Shown piece by piece: positions 9,191 through 17,235 of a stretch of 64,000 bases of DNA (its first letter is position 1; the number at the start of each line of letters is the position of its first letter). Both the position numbers and the translations under genes were made by a program. This DNA is from Algoriphagus hitonicola (GTDB lineage Bacteria > Bacteroidota > Bacteroidia > Cytophagales > Cyclobacteriaceae): the NCBI RefSeq assembly GCF_900113375.1, contig NZ_FOPC01000014.1:1-64000 (forward strand), given 5' to 3'. A model generated the notes under the pieces. It was given only the letters and a program-made list of their open reading frames with translations. It made no database searches and had not been told where the DNA came from.

Positions 9191-9802
9191 TTTATTCGAT
9201 TAAACATTAAAATTAAAACTGATTATCCGCAATTATACCAGTAGCCATATTTTCTTTGCATAAGCGGCTGAATGCTTCGACTTTGCTCAGTACAGGAGAC
9301 CGATACTTCGACTGCGCTCAGTACAGGTGACCCAGCCTGGGCTGGCAGGCGAAGTTTGCTTAAATTGAACTTCAACCCTCATTTTGGTCCGTGCACAATT
9401 CTTACTGGTAAGAAAGCGGATATACATAAAATTAAAACAGGCATTTGGACTTCCCACGGCTTTTTTAATTTTCTTTTTAAAAGTGCAAACAGTTTTGCTC
9501 AAAAAAGAATTCTCAAAATCGAAGCTTTCACACCATCTAATCCACTCAAGACTGACTGTAAAAAATCATTTTAGCCAAGACGGAAAATCAAATTTCAATC
9601 CGTACATTTCTTTGGTCTCTCAGATAAAGATACTTATATGATTTTTTTCGAGATCATTCCTTAAAAACTTGATTTTAAAAAGATTATGCAAAGATCTGAA
9701 TTTCAATGTCAAGGAATTATTTTTACCTAGATTGACAAAAAATCAATTTTATTGGTTTCATTTTTGCCTATGGATTTACCTAGTATTAAACCAACAAAAG
9801 CT
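9191..9802. other. Long intergenic region between divergent genes
   Basis: 612 bases between pncB (minus) and the acidic lipoprotein gene (plus). Contains the TTCGACT-type repeats at 9275-9335 and otherwise AT-rich sequence without conserved coding potential. The overlapping short ORFs on both strands have no family resemblance and look like chance. Promoters for both flanking genes must lie here, but I cannot place them. Confidence 0.6.
9275..9335. repeat. Tandem pair of a dispersed TTCGACT...GCTCAGTACAGG repeat
   Basis: Two copies of CTTCGACTNNGCTCAGTACAGG, spaced 31 bases apart, followed by the small palindrome CCAGCCTGGGCTGG. A related copy (CTTCGACTCCGCTCAATG) is at 15531. This is a dispersed intergenic repeat; similar CTTCGACTGCGCTCAG sequences are common in Bacteroidota, which I know from memory and did not search. 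Confidence 0.6.
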
Positions 9803-10537
9803 ATGCAAAACTTACAGAAATTTTCCCTACTTGGCGCTATCGCAATGGGTGCTTTTTTCGCCTGTACCAATGAGGAAGACCCCTTGGTCATTGGAGAAGG
9901 AGACGTGCGAATTGGATTTGGAGTGCAGCTTGCCAACTCAGGCAGTTCCAATGCACGAATGGCAGCTACCGGATTGACTATCGAATCGGGATTTATCCAA
10001 ATCAAAGAAATCGAACTCGAAACTGAGGGTGTTGATGAAAATGGAGAATTCGGAAGAGAAATCAAGTATGACTTTCCAGAAATAAAAAAAATCAATTTTA
10101 GCGAGTTAGACTCCGATGCCGATTTCTTTTTAAATATTCCTTCTGGAAATTATGAGGAAATCGAATTCGAAATTGACCTGATTGATCATGATGATGAGCC
10201 TTCGATCTACCTGGAGGGAAGCTACGAGAAATCAGACGGAAGCAGCGTCCCGTTTAGATTGGAAGTTTTTGCAGACGATGACGATGATTTGGATTTTGAG
10301 GTGGAGCTCGAAGCTGACGATGAAGAACTTTTCTTTATAGACGCAGTAAACAATCCGCTGGCACTGCTAGAAATCGATGGACAAGGTTGGTTTATCGGTA
10401 TTAGTGATGATGAATTAGAAAATGCTGAATTAACCAACGGAGTTCTAGTCATCAACCGTAATACCAATACTGATATTTACGAAAAAGTCCTGGAAAAAAT
10501 CGAGGATTCCAGTGAAATCGAACTGGAGTTGAACTAA
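9803..10537 (+). CDS. Acidic lipoprotein of unknown function
   Basis: 244 residues from the ATG at 9803. An earlier in-frame start would put the lipobox too far in. A short hydrophobic leader ends in GAFFAC, a plausible lipobox with Cys at residue 21, followed by TNEEDP. The mature part is strikingly acidic, with runs such as DDDDDLDFEVELEADDEE and the repeated pattern EIEFEIDLIDHDDE. It probably forms a beta-rich DUF4382-like domain, which I cannot assign firmly. It may bind divalent cations, by composition only. A strong terminator follows at 10558, so it is a single-gene unit. Confidence 0.7.
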   Translation: MQNLQKFSLLGAIAMGAFFACTNEEDPLVIGEGDVRIGFGVQLANSGSSNARMAATGLTIESGFIQIKEIELETEGVDENGEFGREIKYDFPEIKKINFSELDSDADFFLNIPSGNYEEIEFEIDLIDHDDEPSIYLEGSYEKSDGSSVPFRLEVFADDDDDLDFEVELEADDEELFFIDAVNNPLALLEIDGQGWFIGISDDELENAELTNGVLVINRNTNTDIYEKVLEKIEDSSEIELELN

Positions 10538-10557
10538 GGGGAATCTTTAGATAAGGG

Positions 10558-10590
10558 ATCCGGCAGCGCAGGTTGCCGGATTTTTTTTTT
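10558..10590 (+). terminator. Terminator of the acidic lipoprotein gene
   Basis: Stem ATCCGGCA with TGCCGGAT, 8-base loop, followed by ten T residues, 21 bases after the stop codon. Confidence 0.9.
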
Positions 10591-10720
10591 ATCTATTTTC
10601 GCAAAAATCAGATTTCTTGAAATCTATTTGAAAAAGTTTAGATCGACCAAATTCTAACTACTCAAAATCTGGTTCACTGACCTGCACTTGATCCTCAATC
10701 TCAGGTCTCCGGTATTTTTG

Positions 10721-11188
10721 CTAGGCCAAGGTTTTACAAATTTTTTCCTGATAATATACCCGATACCAAGTCCCAACTTTAAACTTCCCAATCCCCTTAA
10801 ATACCTTTTCTGAATGGATCATTAATTTCAGAAAAAATTCCTCATTAGGTTCTCGGTGATTGTTTACGATTTGGCTCAAACTTACTGGAGCTAGCGCCAA
10901 ATCTTTGGCAAAAACACTTCGCCTTGAATAGATCGTGTCAATATAACTTTTTAAAAACCAAACAAAATATTGCTGATGATCACAGACCGGATGGTCAATG
11001 TATTCCTCCATTTTCAATTTCAATTGATAAAGTTTAGCCTTTTTTATCTGCTCTTTTGAAAGATTTTTTAATCTAGCTAGGCGCGCTTCCATTAAAACTG
11101 TTGCATCAGAATTCCGCTCTAGTTTTGATTGATACCTAAAATCCAAACCGTATTCTTCCTCTTCAGTATTTTTTTTACTTTCAGTCAT
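10721..11188 (-). CDS. HTH (Xre-like) antitoxin-type protein
   Basis: 155 residues, with a charged helical N-terminal half and a helix-turn-helix near residues 92-132 (FAKDLALAPVSLSQIVNNHREPNEE), of the kind found in VapI/HigA-like antidote proteins of Bacteroidota. The C-terminal WYRVYYQEKICKTLA resembles the tail of this small family. ATG at 11188 overlaps the stop of the upstream GNAT-like gene (ATGACTGA), which indicates co-translation. It probably acts as antitoxin and autoregulator of the pair. The partner is broken by frameshifts, so this gene may be an orphan. Confidence 0.6.
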   Translation of the reverse strand: MTESKKNTEEEEYGLDFRYQSKLERNSDATVLMEARLARLKNLSKEQIKKAKLYQLKLKMEEYIDHPVCDHQQYFVWFLKSYIDTIYSRRSVFAKDLALAPVSLSQIVNNHREPNEEFFLKLMIHSEKVFKGIGKFKVGTWYRVYYQEKICKTLA

Positions 11189-11646
11189 TGTCGTATTTAT
11201 TTATTAAGTCAATAATCTCAGGAACCTCTATGCTCAAGGTTTTTCCTGTGATGCGCATCATATATTTTTCGATATAATGTTGAATAATTTGGCTTTTGGG
11301 CCTCAGGGAAACACAGGCTAGCTCACCAAATTCACGAACAGCTATTTTTGATGCAAATGCCAATAAATTCCATGGGATTTTGTCATATCTTTTATTGTGC
11401 CTTTATTTACTTTAGAAACAGTTAATAGCCTGATATGTATTCTCCATTCCTCAGGAATTCTTTCGATAGAAATAAAACCTAAAATATCACTAGATCCAAT
11501 GATCTGTAATTTGTAAACTTCAAAGTCCTTTTCCTTTTTCCAGTCGAAAAATACCTGCTCCTTTTTATGCTTTTGAATTCATCAGATTCTAAAGGCAAAA
11601 TTATAACCGGATGCAATTCTCCTGTCGAATTTTCTACGACATTCAT
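11181..11646 (-). pseudogene. GNAT-like toxin-type gene with two frameshifts
   Basis: Read in three successive minus-strand frames, this gives one coherent protein of about 155 residues. It runs from MNVVENSTGELHPVIILPLE, through FFDWKKEKDFEVYKLQIIG and EEWRIHIRLLTVSKVNKG, to YDKIPWNLLAFASKIAVREF and EVPEIIDLINKY. The order and motifs match a small acetyltransferase-like family paired with HTH proteins in Bacteroidota. The first break is at an A-run near 11560-11567, the second near 11399-11403; each looks like one lost base. It ends in an 8-base overlap with the HTH gene. Probably a decayed toxin; sequencing error in homopolymers is the main alternative. Confidence 0.6.
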
Positions 11647-11795
11647 ATCTAGAAAATACAAAAAGTTTACAAAAAATGTAAATTACAGATTTAAAATCAA
11701 TAGAATTAGTAAATTAGTTTTTATAATCCTTAACCTTACTCCAATTTTATTAAGATCACCTCAAGCGTATCATTTAATTCAGTAAACGCATTCCC

Positions 11796-12623
11796 TTACT
11801 TCTCCTTCAAGTTTAACAAAATCCCCGCTAAAACCAGTCCCATTCCCACATAAGACATCACCCCAAAAGTCTCCCCAAATAACAAAAACCCAAAAAACAA
11901 CGCGTATAAAATCCCCAGGTAACTTAAGCTGGAAATTTTAGCCACATTGGCATTTTGATAGGCGACTGTCATAAAATACTGAGCAGCCTGCGTACAAATC
12001 CCAATCCAGAGCAAAATCAACCAATCCCAGCCCACCGGCTGTACCCAAGTGAAATAACTGACCACCGAAGCTAGCGGTAAGGTCACTAAAGGAAAGTAAA
12101 AAATAATCACCAAAGGATGCTCGGTATTTTTGAGTTTTCGGATCACGTTATAGGCCAAGCCAGAAAACAAAGCCGAAATCACCCCAATTGTCCCGTAGAG
12201 TAAATTCACCCTAGGGTCAAATCCCTGCAAGACAAAAACTCCCAAAAACGAAATCCCAAACCAGACAAACTGAATGGGTTTGACCCGCTCTTTGACCAGA
12301 AATATCCCCAAGATGGTCGTGAAGATTGGAGAAAGATATTGGATCGTTACCGCACTGGCGAGGGGGATTTTCTGGAGGGTATAGAAAAAAGCAATCAAAC
12401 CGATAGAGCCAACTACCCCGCGGATAATCAGCAGTTTCTTGTTGTTGCCCAAAACCGGGACACCCTGCTTTTTCAACACCAAAAAGCTGAAAACCAAGCT
12501 GAATATGGATCGAAACAGGATAATTTCAATCGCTGGAATATCCGGAATAAACTTCACAGAGACATTCATCAGGGCAAAAAAGATCCCTGCCAAAATCATG
12601 GATTGGACACTACTCAGTTTCAA
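11796..12623 (-). CDS. EamA/DMT-family transporter
   Basis: 275 residues, about ten hydrophobic helices in two homologous halves (EamA domains). The first starts GIFFALMNVSVKFIPD, the second GTIGVISALFSGLAYNVIRKL. Inner-membrane exporter or importer of small metabolites; substrate not predictable. The frame starts at a TTG (12623) only two codons past a stop; the alternative ATG at 12599 would remove eight residues (MKLSSVQS). I kept TTG because those residues resemble the family N-terminus. Its 5' side faces the peroxiredoxin gene. Confidence 0.8.
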   Translation of the reverse strand: MKLSSVQSMILAGIFFALMNVSVKFIPDIPAIEIILFRSIFSLVFSFLVLKKQGVPVLGNNKKLLIIRGVVGSIGLIAFFYTLQKIPLASAVTIQYLSPIFTTILGIFLVKERVKPIQFVWFGISFLGVFVLQGFDPRVNLLYGTIGVISALFSGLAYNVIRKLKNTEHPLVIIFYFPLVTLPLASVVSYFTWVQPVGWDWLILLWIGICTQAAQYFMTVAYQNANVAKISSLSYLGILYALFFGFLLFGETFGVMSYVGMGLVLAGILLNLKEK

Positions 12624-12738
12624 TGCTCAGCTTAATTACGGTGGATTAAGAATAGTAAAGTCAAAGTAAGTAGAAAGAGTTCTGAGATTTATTCCAATCG
12701 GAGAACATTCTTTGAAAAATAAGAGTTGATTGAGCACT

Positions 12739-13194
12739 ATGGCAATAAAAACAGGCATCAAAGCTCCCGACTTCACCTTAAAAGGTACCAGCGGAATCAC
12801 CTTAACTCCCAGCAAGGACCTTAGTGGAAAGGCATACATTTTATATTTCTATCCCAAGGATTTCACCAAAGTCTGCACCGCAGAAGCTTGTGAGTTTAGG
12901 GATCAGTTTGAAGCGTTTAGGGAACTGGATATTCAGATTTTTGGCATCAGCCGAGATGACTTAAAAACGCATGAGCGATTCAAAAAGGAGTTTCGCTTGC
13001 CTTTTGATCTTTTGGCAGATACTAGTGGAAAAGTCTGTAAAGCTTACGATGCCTTGGTTCCCCTGATTCGAATGCCCAAACGAATCACCTATTTGATTGA
13101 TCAAGAGCATCGTATTGCAGCGGCTTTTTCAGATATGTTTGAGTCCAAAGCACATATCGAAAGCATGCTGAAAAAACTCCAAGTCAACTCATAA
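12739..13194 (+). CDS. bcp: Thiol peroxidase, Bcp-type peroxiredoxin
   Basis: 151 residues from ATG 12739. Reduces hydrogen peroxide and organic hydroperoxides. AhpC/TSA fold with FYPKDFTKVCTAEACEFRD: the first Cys is the peroxidatic residue and the second, five positions later, is the resolving Cys typical of two-Cys Bcp proteins. FGISRDD and FDLLADTSGKVCKAYDA follow, as in the family. The stop codon overlaps the end of the convergent LolD-like gene by six bases. Cytoplasmic. Confidence 0.9.
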   Translation: MAIKTGIKAPDFTLKGTSGITLTPSKDLSGKAYILYFYPKDFTKVCTAEACEFRDQFEAFRELDIQIFGISRDDLKTHERFKKEFRLPFDLLADTSGKVCKAYDALVPLIRMPKRITYLIDQEHRIAAAFSDMFESKAHIESMLKKLQVNS

Positions 13195-13839
13195 AATCAT
13201 TCCGTCCTGCATCACCACTTTTCGGTCGGCCATTTCCGCCAGTTCTTCATTGTGCGTGACAATGACAAAAGCCTGCTTGAGTTCTCTGCGTAGGGTGAAA
13301 AACAATTCGTGGAGAAGCTTTGCATTGGTGGAATCGAGATTTCCGCTGGGTTCATCAGCGAAAACTACTTTCGGATTGTTGATCAAAGCCCTGGCTACCG
13401 CCACTCGCTGTTGTTCTCCGCCGGAAAGTGCAGCTGGCTTGTGATCCAGTCTTCCAGAAATCCCCAGCATTTCTGCCAGATATGAAGCTTTCTTTTTCGA
13501 TTCATCAGGGCTCACTCCTTTAATAAAAGCCGGAATTTGTATGTTTTCCAATGCAGTGAATTCAGGTAGTAAATTGTGAAATTGAAAAATAAACCCAATC
13601 TGCTCATTTCGAAAAGAAGCCAACTCCTCCCCTTTGATCTCGGATATTTTCTTTTGATCCATCCAGATCTCCCCACGATCGGCTTTGTCCAAGGTGCCTA
13701 AAATATGAAGCAGCGTACTTTTGCCCGCCCCGGACGAACCCACGATAGAAACAATCTCGGAAGATTGAATTTCTAAATCCACTCCCTTCAGCACATGAAG
13801 TTCACCGTATGACTTGTGGATTTGGTTGGCTTTCAGCAT
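13189..13839 (-). CDS. LolD-like ABC transporter ATPase
   Basis: 216 residues from ATG 13839; an upstream in-frame extension looks non-coding. Walker A GSSGAGKSTLLH, Q-loop in FQFHNLLPEFTALENI, signature LSGGEQQRVAVARAL, Walker B VVFADEPSGNLD and the H-loop in IVTHNEE are all present. The sequence is of the LolD/MacB type that energises lipoprotein release or peptide/macrolide export at the inner membrane. The permease partner is not adjacent. Convergent with bcp, overlapping by six bases. Confidence 0.88.
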   Translation of the reverse strand: MLKANQIHKSYGELHVLKGVDLEIQSSEIVSIVGSSGAGKSTLLHILGTLDKADRGEIWMDQKKISEIKGEELASFRNEQIGFIFQFHNLLPEFTALENIQIPAFIKGVSPDESKKKASYLAEMLGISGRLDHKPAALSGGEQQRVAVARALINNPKVVFADEPSGNLDSTNAKLLHELFFTLRRELKQAFVIVTHNEELAEMADRKVVMQDGMIL

Positions 13840-13942
13840 AGTTAAGAAATTTATCACTGCAAAAGTAGAATTTTTGAATGGGTAAAAGCCCATATTTTTC
13901 ATGAATTACGCGCTTTTTTACAGAAAAAAGAGAATTCTTGAG

Positions 13943-13974
13943 TTTGATTTATCCACTTGAAGCACTTAACTTCG
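13943..13974 (+). promoter_or_regulatory. Candidate sucC promoter
   Basis: TTTG (13943-13946), 20-base spacer, TAACTTCG (13967-13974), one mismatch from the Bacteroidota -7 box TAnnTTTG. It would give a leader of about 12 bases before the sucC ATG. Confidence 0.4.
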
Positions 13975-13992
13975 CACAAAAATTTTGAGCGG

Positions 13993-15207
13993 ATGAACAT
14001 TCACGAATATCAGGCTAAAGAAGTACTTAAAGGCTACGGAGTAAAAATTCAGGAAGGCATCGTTGCGGACTCTCCAGAGGCTGCGCATGAAGCTGCTGTA
14101 AAACTAAATGCCCAAACAGGAACATCCTGGTATGTGATCAAAGCACAAATCCATGCAGGCGGCCGGGGAAAAGGAAAAGTCCAGGAGACCGGTTCCAATG
14201 GTGTAGTTCTTGCCAAAAAGCTCGAAGAAGTATCTGAAAAAGCAAAAAATATCCTTGGAGGTACCTTGGTCACTCACCAAACTGGGCCGGAAGGAAAAAA
14301 AGTAAATAAAGTTTTGATCGCTGAGGATGTATATTATCCGGGCGATTCAGAACCTAAAGAATATTACTTGTCCATTCTTTTGGACAGAGCGACCGGATCC
14401 AATGTCATCATGGCCTCTACCGAAGGCGGAATGGACATCGAGGAAGTTGCGGAAAAAACGCCTGAAAAAATCATCAAAGAGTGGATCGACCCGAAAGTCG
14501 GTTTGCAGGGATTTCAGGCTAGAAAAGTTGCCTTCAAATTAGGTTTGAGCGGCAATTCCTTCAAAGAAATGGTGAAATTCATCGCCGCACTTTATAAAGC
14601 TTACGAAGCGACTGATTCTTCTCAGTTTGAAATCAATCCAGTATTGAAAACTTCAGATGACAAGATTTTGGCAGTGGATGCTAAAGTAAATCTGGATGAC
14701 AACGCGCTTTACAGACATAAGGATTTGGCGGAATTGAGAGATTTGGCCGAAGAAGATCCTTTGGAAGTAGAAGCTGGGGAGTCTGGCCTAAACTACGTGA
14801 AACTTGACGGAAATGTCGGTTGCATGGTGAACGGTGCTGGATTGGCTATGGCGACTATGGATATGATTAAGTTATCCGGCGGCGAGCCTGCAAACTTCCT
14901 CGACGTGGGAGGAGGAGCAAATGCTACGACAGTGGAAGCTGGCTTCCGAATCATCTTGAAAGACCCGAATGTCAAAGCGATTTTGATCAATGTCTTCGGA
15001 GGTATTGTAAGATGTGACCGAATTGCCAACGGAGTAGTTGAAGCTTACAAATCAATTGGCGATATTCGCATTCCGATTATCGTGAGACTTCAGGGCACCA
15101 ATGCTGAGGAAGGAGCAAAAATCATCGATGAGTCAGGATTGAAAGTATCTTCCGCCATCACATTGAAAGAAGCAGCTGAAAAAGTACAAGCAGTACTAGA
15201 AGCCTAA
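13993..15207 (+). CDS. sucC: Succinyl-CoA synthetase, beta subunit
   Basis: 404 residues from ATG 13993 ([17 protein letters not shown]). Couples succinyl-CoA cleavage to ATP or GTP formation in the TCA cycle, with the alpha subunit SucD, which is not in this window. The N-terminal ATP-grasp domain has [15 protein letters not shown], and the C-terminal ligase domain has [30 protein letters not shown] and [16 protein letters not shown]. Transcription may continue into tRNA-Arg 12 bases downstream, because no terminator lies between them. Confidence 0.95.
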   Translation: MNIHEYQAKEVLKGYGVKIQEGIVADSPEAAHEAAVKLNAQTGTSWYVIKAQIHAGGRGKGKVQETGSNGVVLAKKLEEVSEKAKNILGGTLVTHQTGPEGKKVNKVLIAEDVYYPGDSEPKEYYLSILLDRATGSNVIMASTEGGMDIEEVAEKTPEKIIKEWIDPKVGLQGFQARKVAFKLGLSGNSFKEMVKFIAALYKAYEATDSSQFEINPVLKTSDDKILAVDAKVNLDDNALYRHKDLAELRDLAEEDPLEVEAGESGLNYVKLDGNVGCMVNGAGLAMATMDMIKLSGGEPANFLDVGGGANATTVEAGFRIILKDPNVKAILINVFGGIVRCDRIANGVVEAYKSIGDIRIPIIVRLQGTNAEEGAKIIDESGLKVSSAITLKEAAEKVQAVLEA

Positions 15208-15219
15208 AAATAAAAGTAC

Positions 15220-15296
15220 GCACTCGTAGTTCAACTGGATAGAATATCGGATTTCGGCTCCGAGGGTTGAGGGTTCGAATCCTTCCGAGTGCACCA
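15220..15296 (+). tRNA. tRNA-Arg (anticodon TCG), with encoded CCA
   Basis: Full cloverleaf: acceptor GCACTCG with CGAGTGC, D arm with AACTGG, anticodon stem TCGGA/TCCGA with loop TTTCGGC giving anticodon TCG, T arm GAGGG-TTCGAAT-CCTTC, discriminator A and an encoded CCA at 15294-15296. It reads CGN arginine codons, CGA first. A terminator follows directly. Confidence 0.93.
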
Positions 15297-15297
15297 A

Positions 15298-15325
15298 AGC
15301 TCAGACGAAAGTCTGGGCTTTTTTT
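15298..15325 (+). terminator. Terminator after tRNA-Arg
   Basis: AGCTCAGAC / GTCTGGGCT, 9-bp stem with one G-T pair, GAAA tetraloop, then seven T residues. Confidence 0.88.
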
Positions 15326-15530
15326 ATGGTTTTGAATTGAAAGAAAATGACTTCAAGATTTTTAAAATAAACTTTAGTCCTAAAAAACTAAGGAAAATTA
15401 AAAATCGGTCAACGTCAGCGAAATTGGTATTCGGTAATGATAACCCGACTCCGCTACCAATGACGAATTTTAATTACTTTCTGGCTGATCGAAGTCGAAG
15501 TCCTACCTTCTTAAACTTCGAAACATAACA

Positions 15531-15553
15531 CTTCGACTCCGCTCAATGTGACC
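15531..15553. repeat. Copy of the TTCGACT...GCTCA dispersed repeat
   Basis: CTTCGACTCCGCTCAATGTGACC, related to the two copies at 9275-9335 over the first 15 bases. Confidence 0.55.
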
Positions 15554-15902
15554 ACGATCTCACTTCAAAGGAAAATTTCCCTTATTTCCTTTTTTCTGTT
15601 TGGAAAATATTTAAGACTCGGTGTGACAAAACAGAATTTAAATTATTAGAATCGAAAAAGCCGATGTCAGGCTGAGTATTTAAGAGACGGGAGTGTCGAA
15701 ATCGTAGCCCACTTTTTTTTGAGTATAAATCCAGAAATTGGAAAAACTCCCCCTCACCTCACCTCACCTCTTAATTTTTTTAAATAATTGGACTAATCAA
15801 AGAAAATCAGAATTGAAATTCTCAGACAAGTCAGATGAATTAAGGTGGGATTTGGATTTAAAAAGAGGAAAAATTGCACTTTGGCGGGAATACAATAAAA
15901 AA

Positions 15903-15921
15903 GCAGGAGAAAATCTCCTGC
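15903..15921 (-). terminator. Terminator of the DUF3078 gene
   Basis: GCAGGAGA / TCTCCTGC, 8-bp stem with a 3-base loop, followed on the minus strand by six T residues. Confidence 0.8.
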
Positions 15922-16029
15922 CCTTTATTTGAAAACTAAACCAACTATTATTTAACTACCACAATGAATTCAAAAATAATACAATTCTGAACAAAACAAA
16001 ATACAAAATAAAAATTTGCCAAATTTTAT

Positions 16030-16914
16030 TTAATCTTTAGGAAATGTGCTGACGTTAAATGCTATTCCTAAGGCTAATCCTTGGCTAAATTGCACTTTAT
16101 CATCTTGATCAAAATCGTAAATGCTCAGACTTGTCAAGGAAACATTGATCAAATTGGAAACTTTTGCCGTCAGGGCCACATCTAGCCGATGATCAATTTC
16201 CCGTAAACTGAGCGTCTCATAATTAGCAAATAGCTGATGACGAATCAGTAGTCCAACATTGTCGGATAGTTTTTTATTCCATTCCATAAGTGAGCTAAAC
16301 GCCAACCATTCGGTCCTAACCGTTTCCCCGATCGGTACCCCGTAATTTTCCGGAACATTCAAATAAAGCTCAGTATCGGTCACAAAAGTCAATCTCGGTG
16401 AAAAGGGTGCCAAGCGAAGCAAAAACTCACTATTCGGCTTGTATTCCATTCCCAAGGCCAAAGTAAAAAAGGCCGGGTTTGCAAATTTGGAGATTAAGGT
16501 GCGTTCCCCATTTTCAAAATTATATCCCGGAGCAAATTGCGACAGAAAGTTCAGAGAAGTAAATACATTCCACTTTTCGGAAACTTTATGCCCCACTTTG
16601 GAATCCAAGAGGATCCGGTCATTGGACTTGCGGGCGTCTTCACCCTGATTTTTGACGATTCCGTAAATAAAATCCATGGAATTGTCCCAAGTCCATTTTT
16701 CCTTCTTATAATTAGCCCGGCCGTTGAGATACATGCCCAGCGCTACGGAGTTGACTCCTCCTCCTTTCCAGTTTCCGCTAAAGGAACCTTGGTTGAAATT
16801 TAACCCACCGCCAATTTCTTTTAGCCAGTAAGTAGTATCTTGACTTTCGGACTCTTGCGCGATGACCTGTCCCCAAGCCAAAAACAAGATCAAAACAGAA
16901 AATAATCGCTTCAT
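16030..16914 (-). CDS. DUF3078 outer-membrane protein
   Basis: 294 residues. A signal peptide (MKRLFSVLILFLAWGQVIAQ) is followed by the DUF3078 hallmark WLKEIGGGLNFNQGSFSGNWKGGGVNSVALG and many amphipathic strands with aromatic girdles, as expected of an outer-membrane beta barrel. Widespread in Bacteroidota; role unknown. Has its own terminator. It is divergent from the DUF202 gene, with 41 bases between the two starts, so the promoters must overlap. Confidence 0.82.
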   Translation of the reverse strand: MKRLFSVLILFLAWGQVIAQESESQDTTYWLKEIGGGLNFNQGSFSGNWKGGGVNSVALGMYLNGRANYKKEKWTWDNSMDFIYGIVKNQGEDARKSNDRILLDSKVGHKVSEKWNVFTSLNFLSQFAPGYNFENGERTLISKFANPAFFTLALGMEYKPNSEFLLRLAPFSPRLTFVTDTELYLNVPENYGVPIGETVRTEWLAFSSLMEWNKKLSDNVGLLIRHQLFANYETLSLREIDHRLDVALTAKVSNLINVSLTSLSIYDFDQDDKVQFSQGLALGIAFNVSTFPKD

Positions 16915-16925
16915 AAAATAGTATG

Positions 16926-16933
16926 TAAATTTG
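16926..16933 (+). promoter_or_regulatory. -7 box for the DUF202-SLC13 operon
   Basis: TAAATTTG, an exact match to TAnnTTTG, 22 bases before the DUF202 start. No convincing -33 TTTG is seen at the normal distance. Confidence 0.35.
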
Positions 16934-16955
16934 TAATTGAATCAATACTACAAAT

Positions 16956-17231
16956 ATGGAAAACGACTTTGAAAATGAACTGATTGTGCGGGATTTTTTG
17001 GCCCGACAGCGAACTACTCTCGCCAATGACCGCACTTTACTTTCATATATTCGGACATCTTTGTACTTTCTAGTCAGCGGTACAGCTCTATTTGAAGTCA
17101 AAAACCTAGCTCATATCAGTGATTTGGGGTATTTATCCCTTGGACTTTCAGCAGCACTTTTGGTCATAGGGTTTTTGAATTATTTCAAAGTGCGAAGAAA
17201 GTTGCGAAAAGGTAGATATCATAAAATGTAA
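16956..17231 (+). CDS. DUF202 (YidH-type) small membrane protein
   Basis: 91 residues. The family motif LARQRTTLANDRTLLSYIRTSL lies near the N-terminus, followed by two transmembrane helices (SLYFLVSGTALFEV and LSLGLSAALLVIGFLNYF) and a basic tail. Inner membrane; function not known. The stop is four bases before the SLC13-type transporter start, so the two are surely co-transcribed, which hints at a role with that transporter. Confidence 0.82.
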   Translation: MENDFENELIVRDFLARQRTTLANDRTLLSYIRTSLYFLVSGTALFEVKNLAHISDLGYLSLGLSAALLVIGFLNYFKVRRKLRKGRYHKM

Positions 17232-17235
17232 ATCC

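Larger units (their letters stand above)
15326..16029. other. Gene-poor intergenic region
   Basis: About 700 bases. Holds one dispersed repeat copy (15531), a terminator for the minus-strand DUF3078 gene (15903-15921) and AT-rich filler. The plus-strand reading frame at 15738-15932 has no family resemblance and includes a simple CTCACCTCACCTC stretch. No RNA gene seen. Confidence 0.6.

Noticed and set aside
10222..10467. Serine-rich minus-strand protein opposite the acidic lipoprotein
   Set aside because: It is the mirror of the Asp/Glu codons in the plus-strand gene.
11560..11567. Programmed -1 frameshift in the GNAT-like gene
   Set aside because: The A-run looks slippery, but a second break of the same sense lies downstream, so decay or sequencing error is more likely.
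15738..15932. A 64-residue protein in the spacer
   Set aside because: No family resemblance, simple-sequence start and no ribosome site; its end overlaps a terminator.
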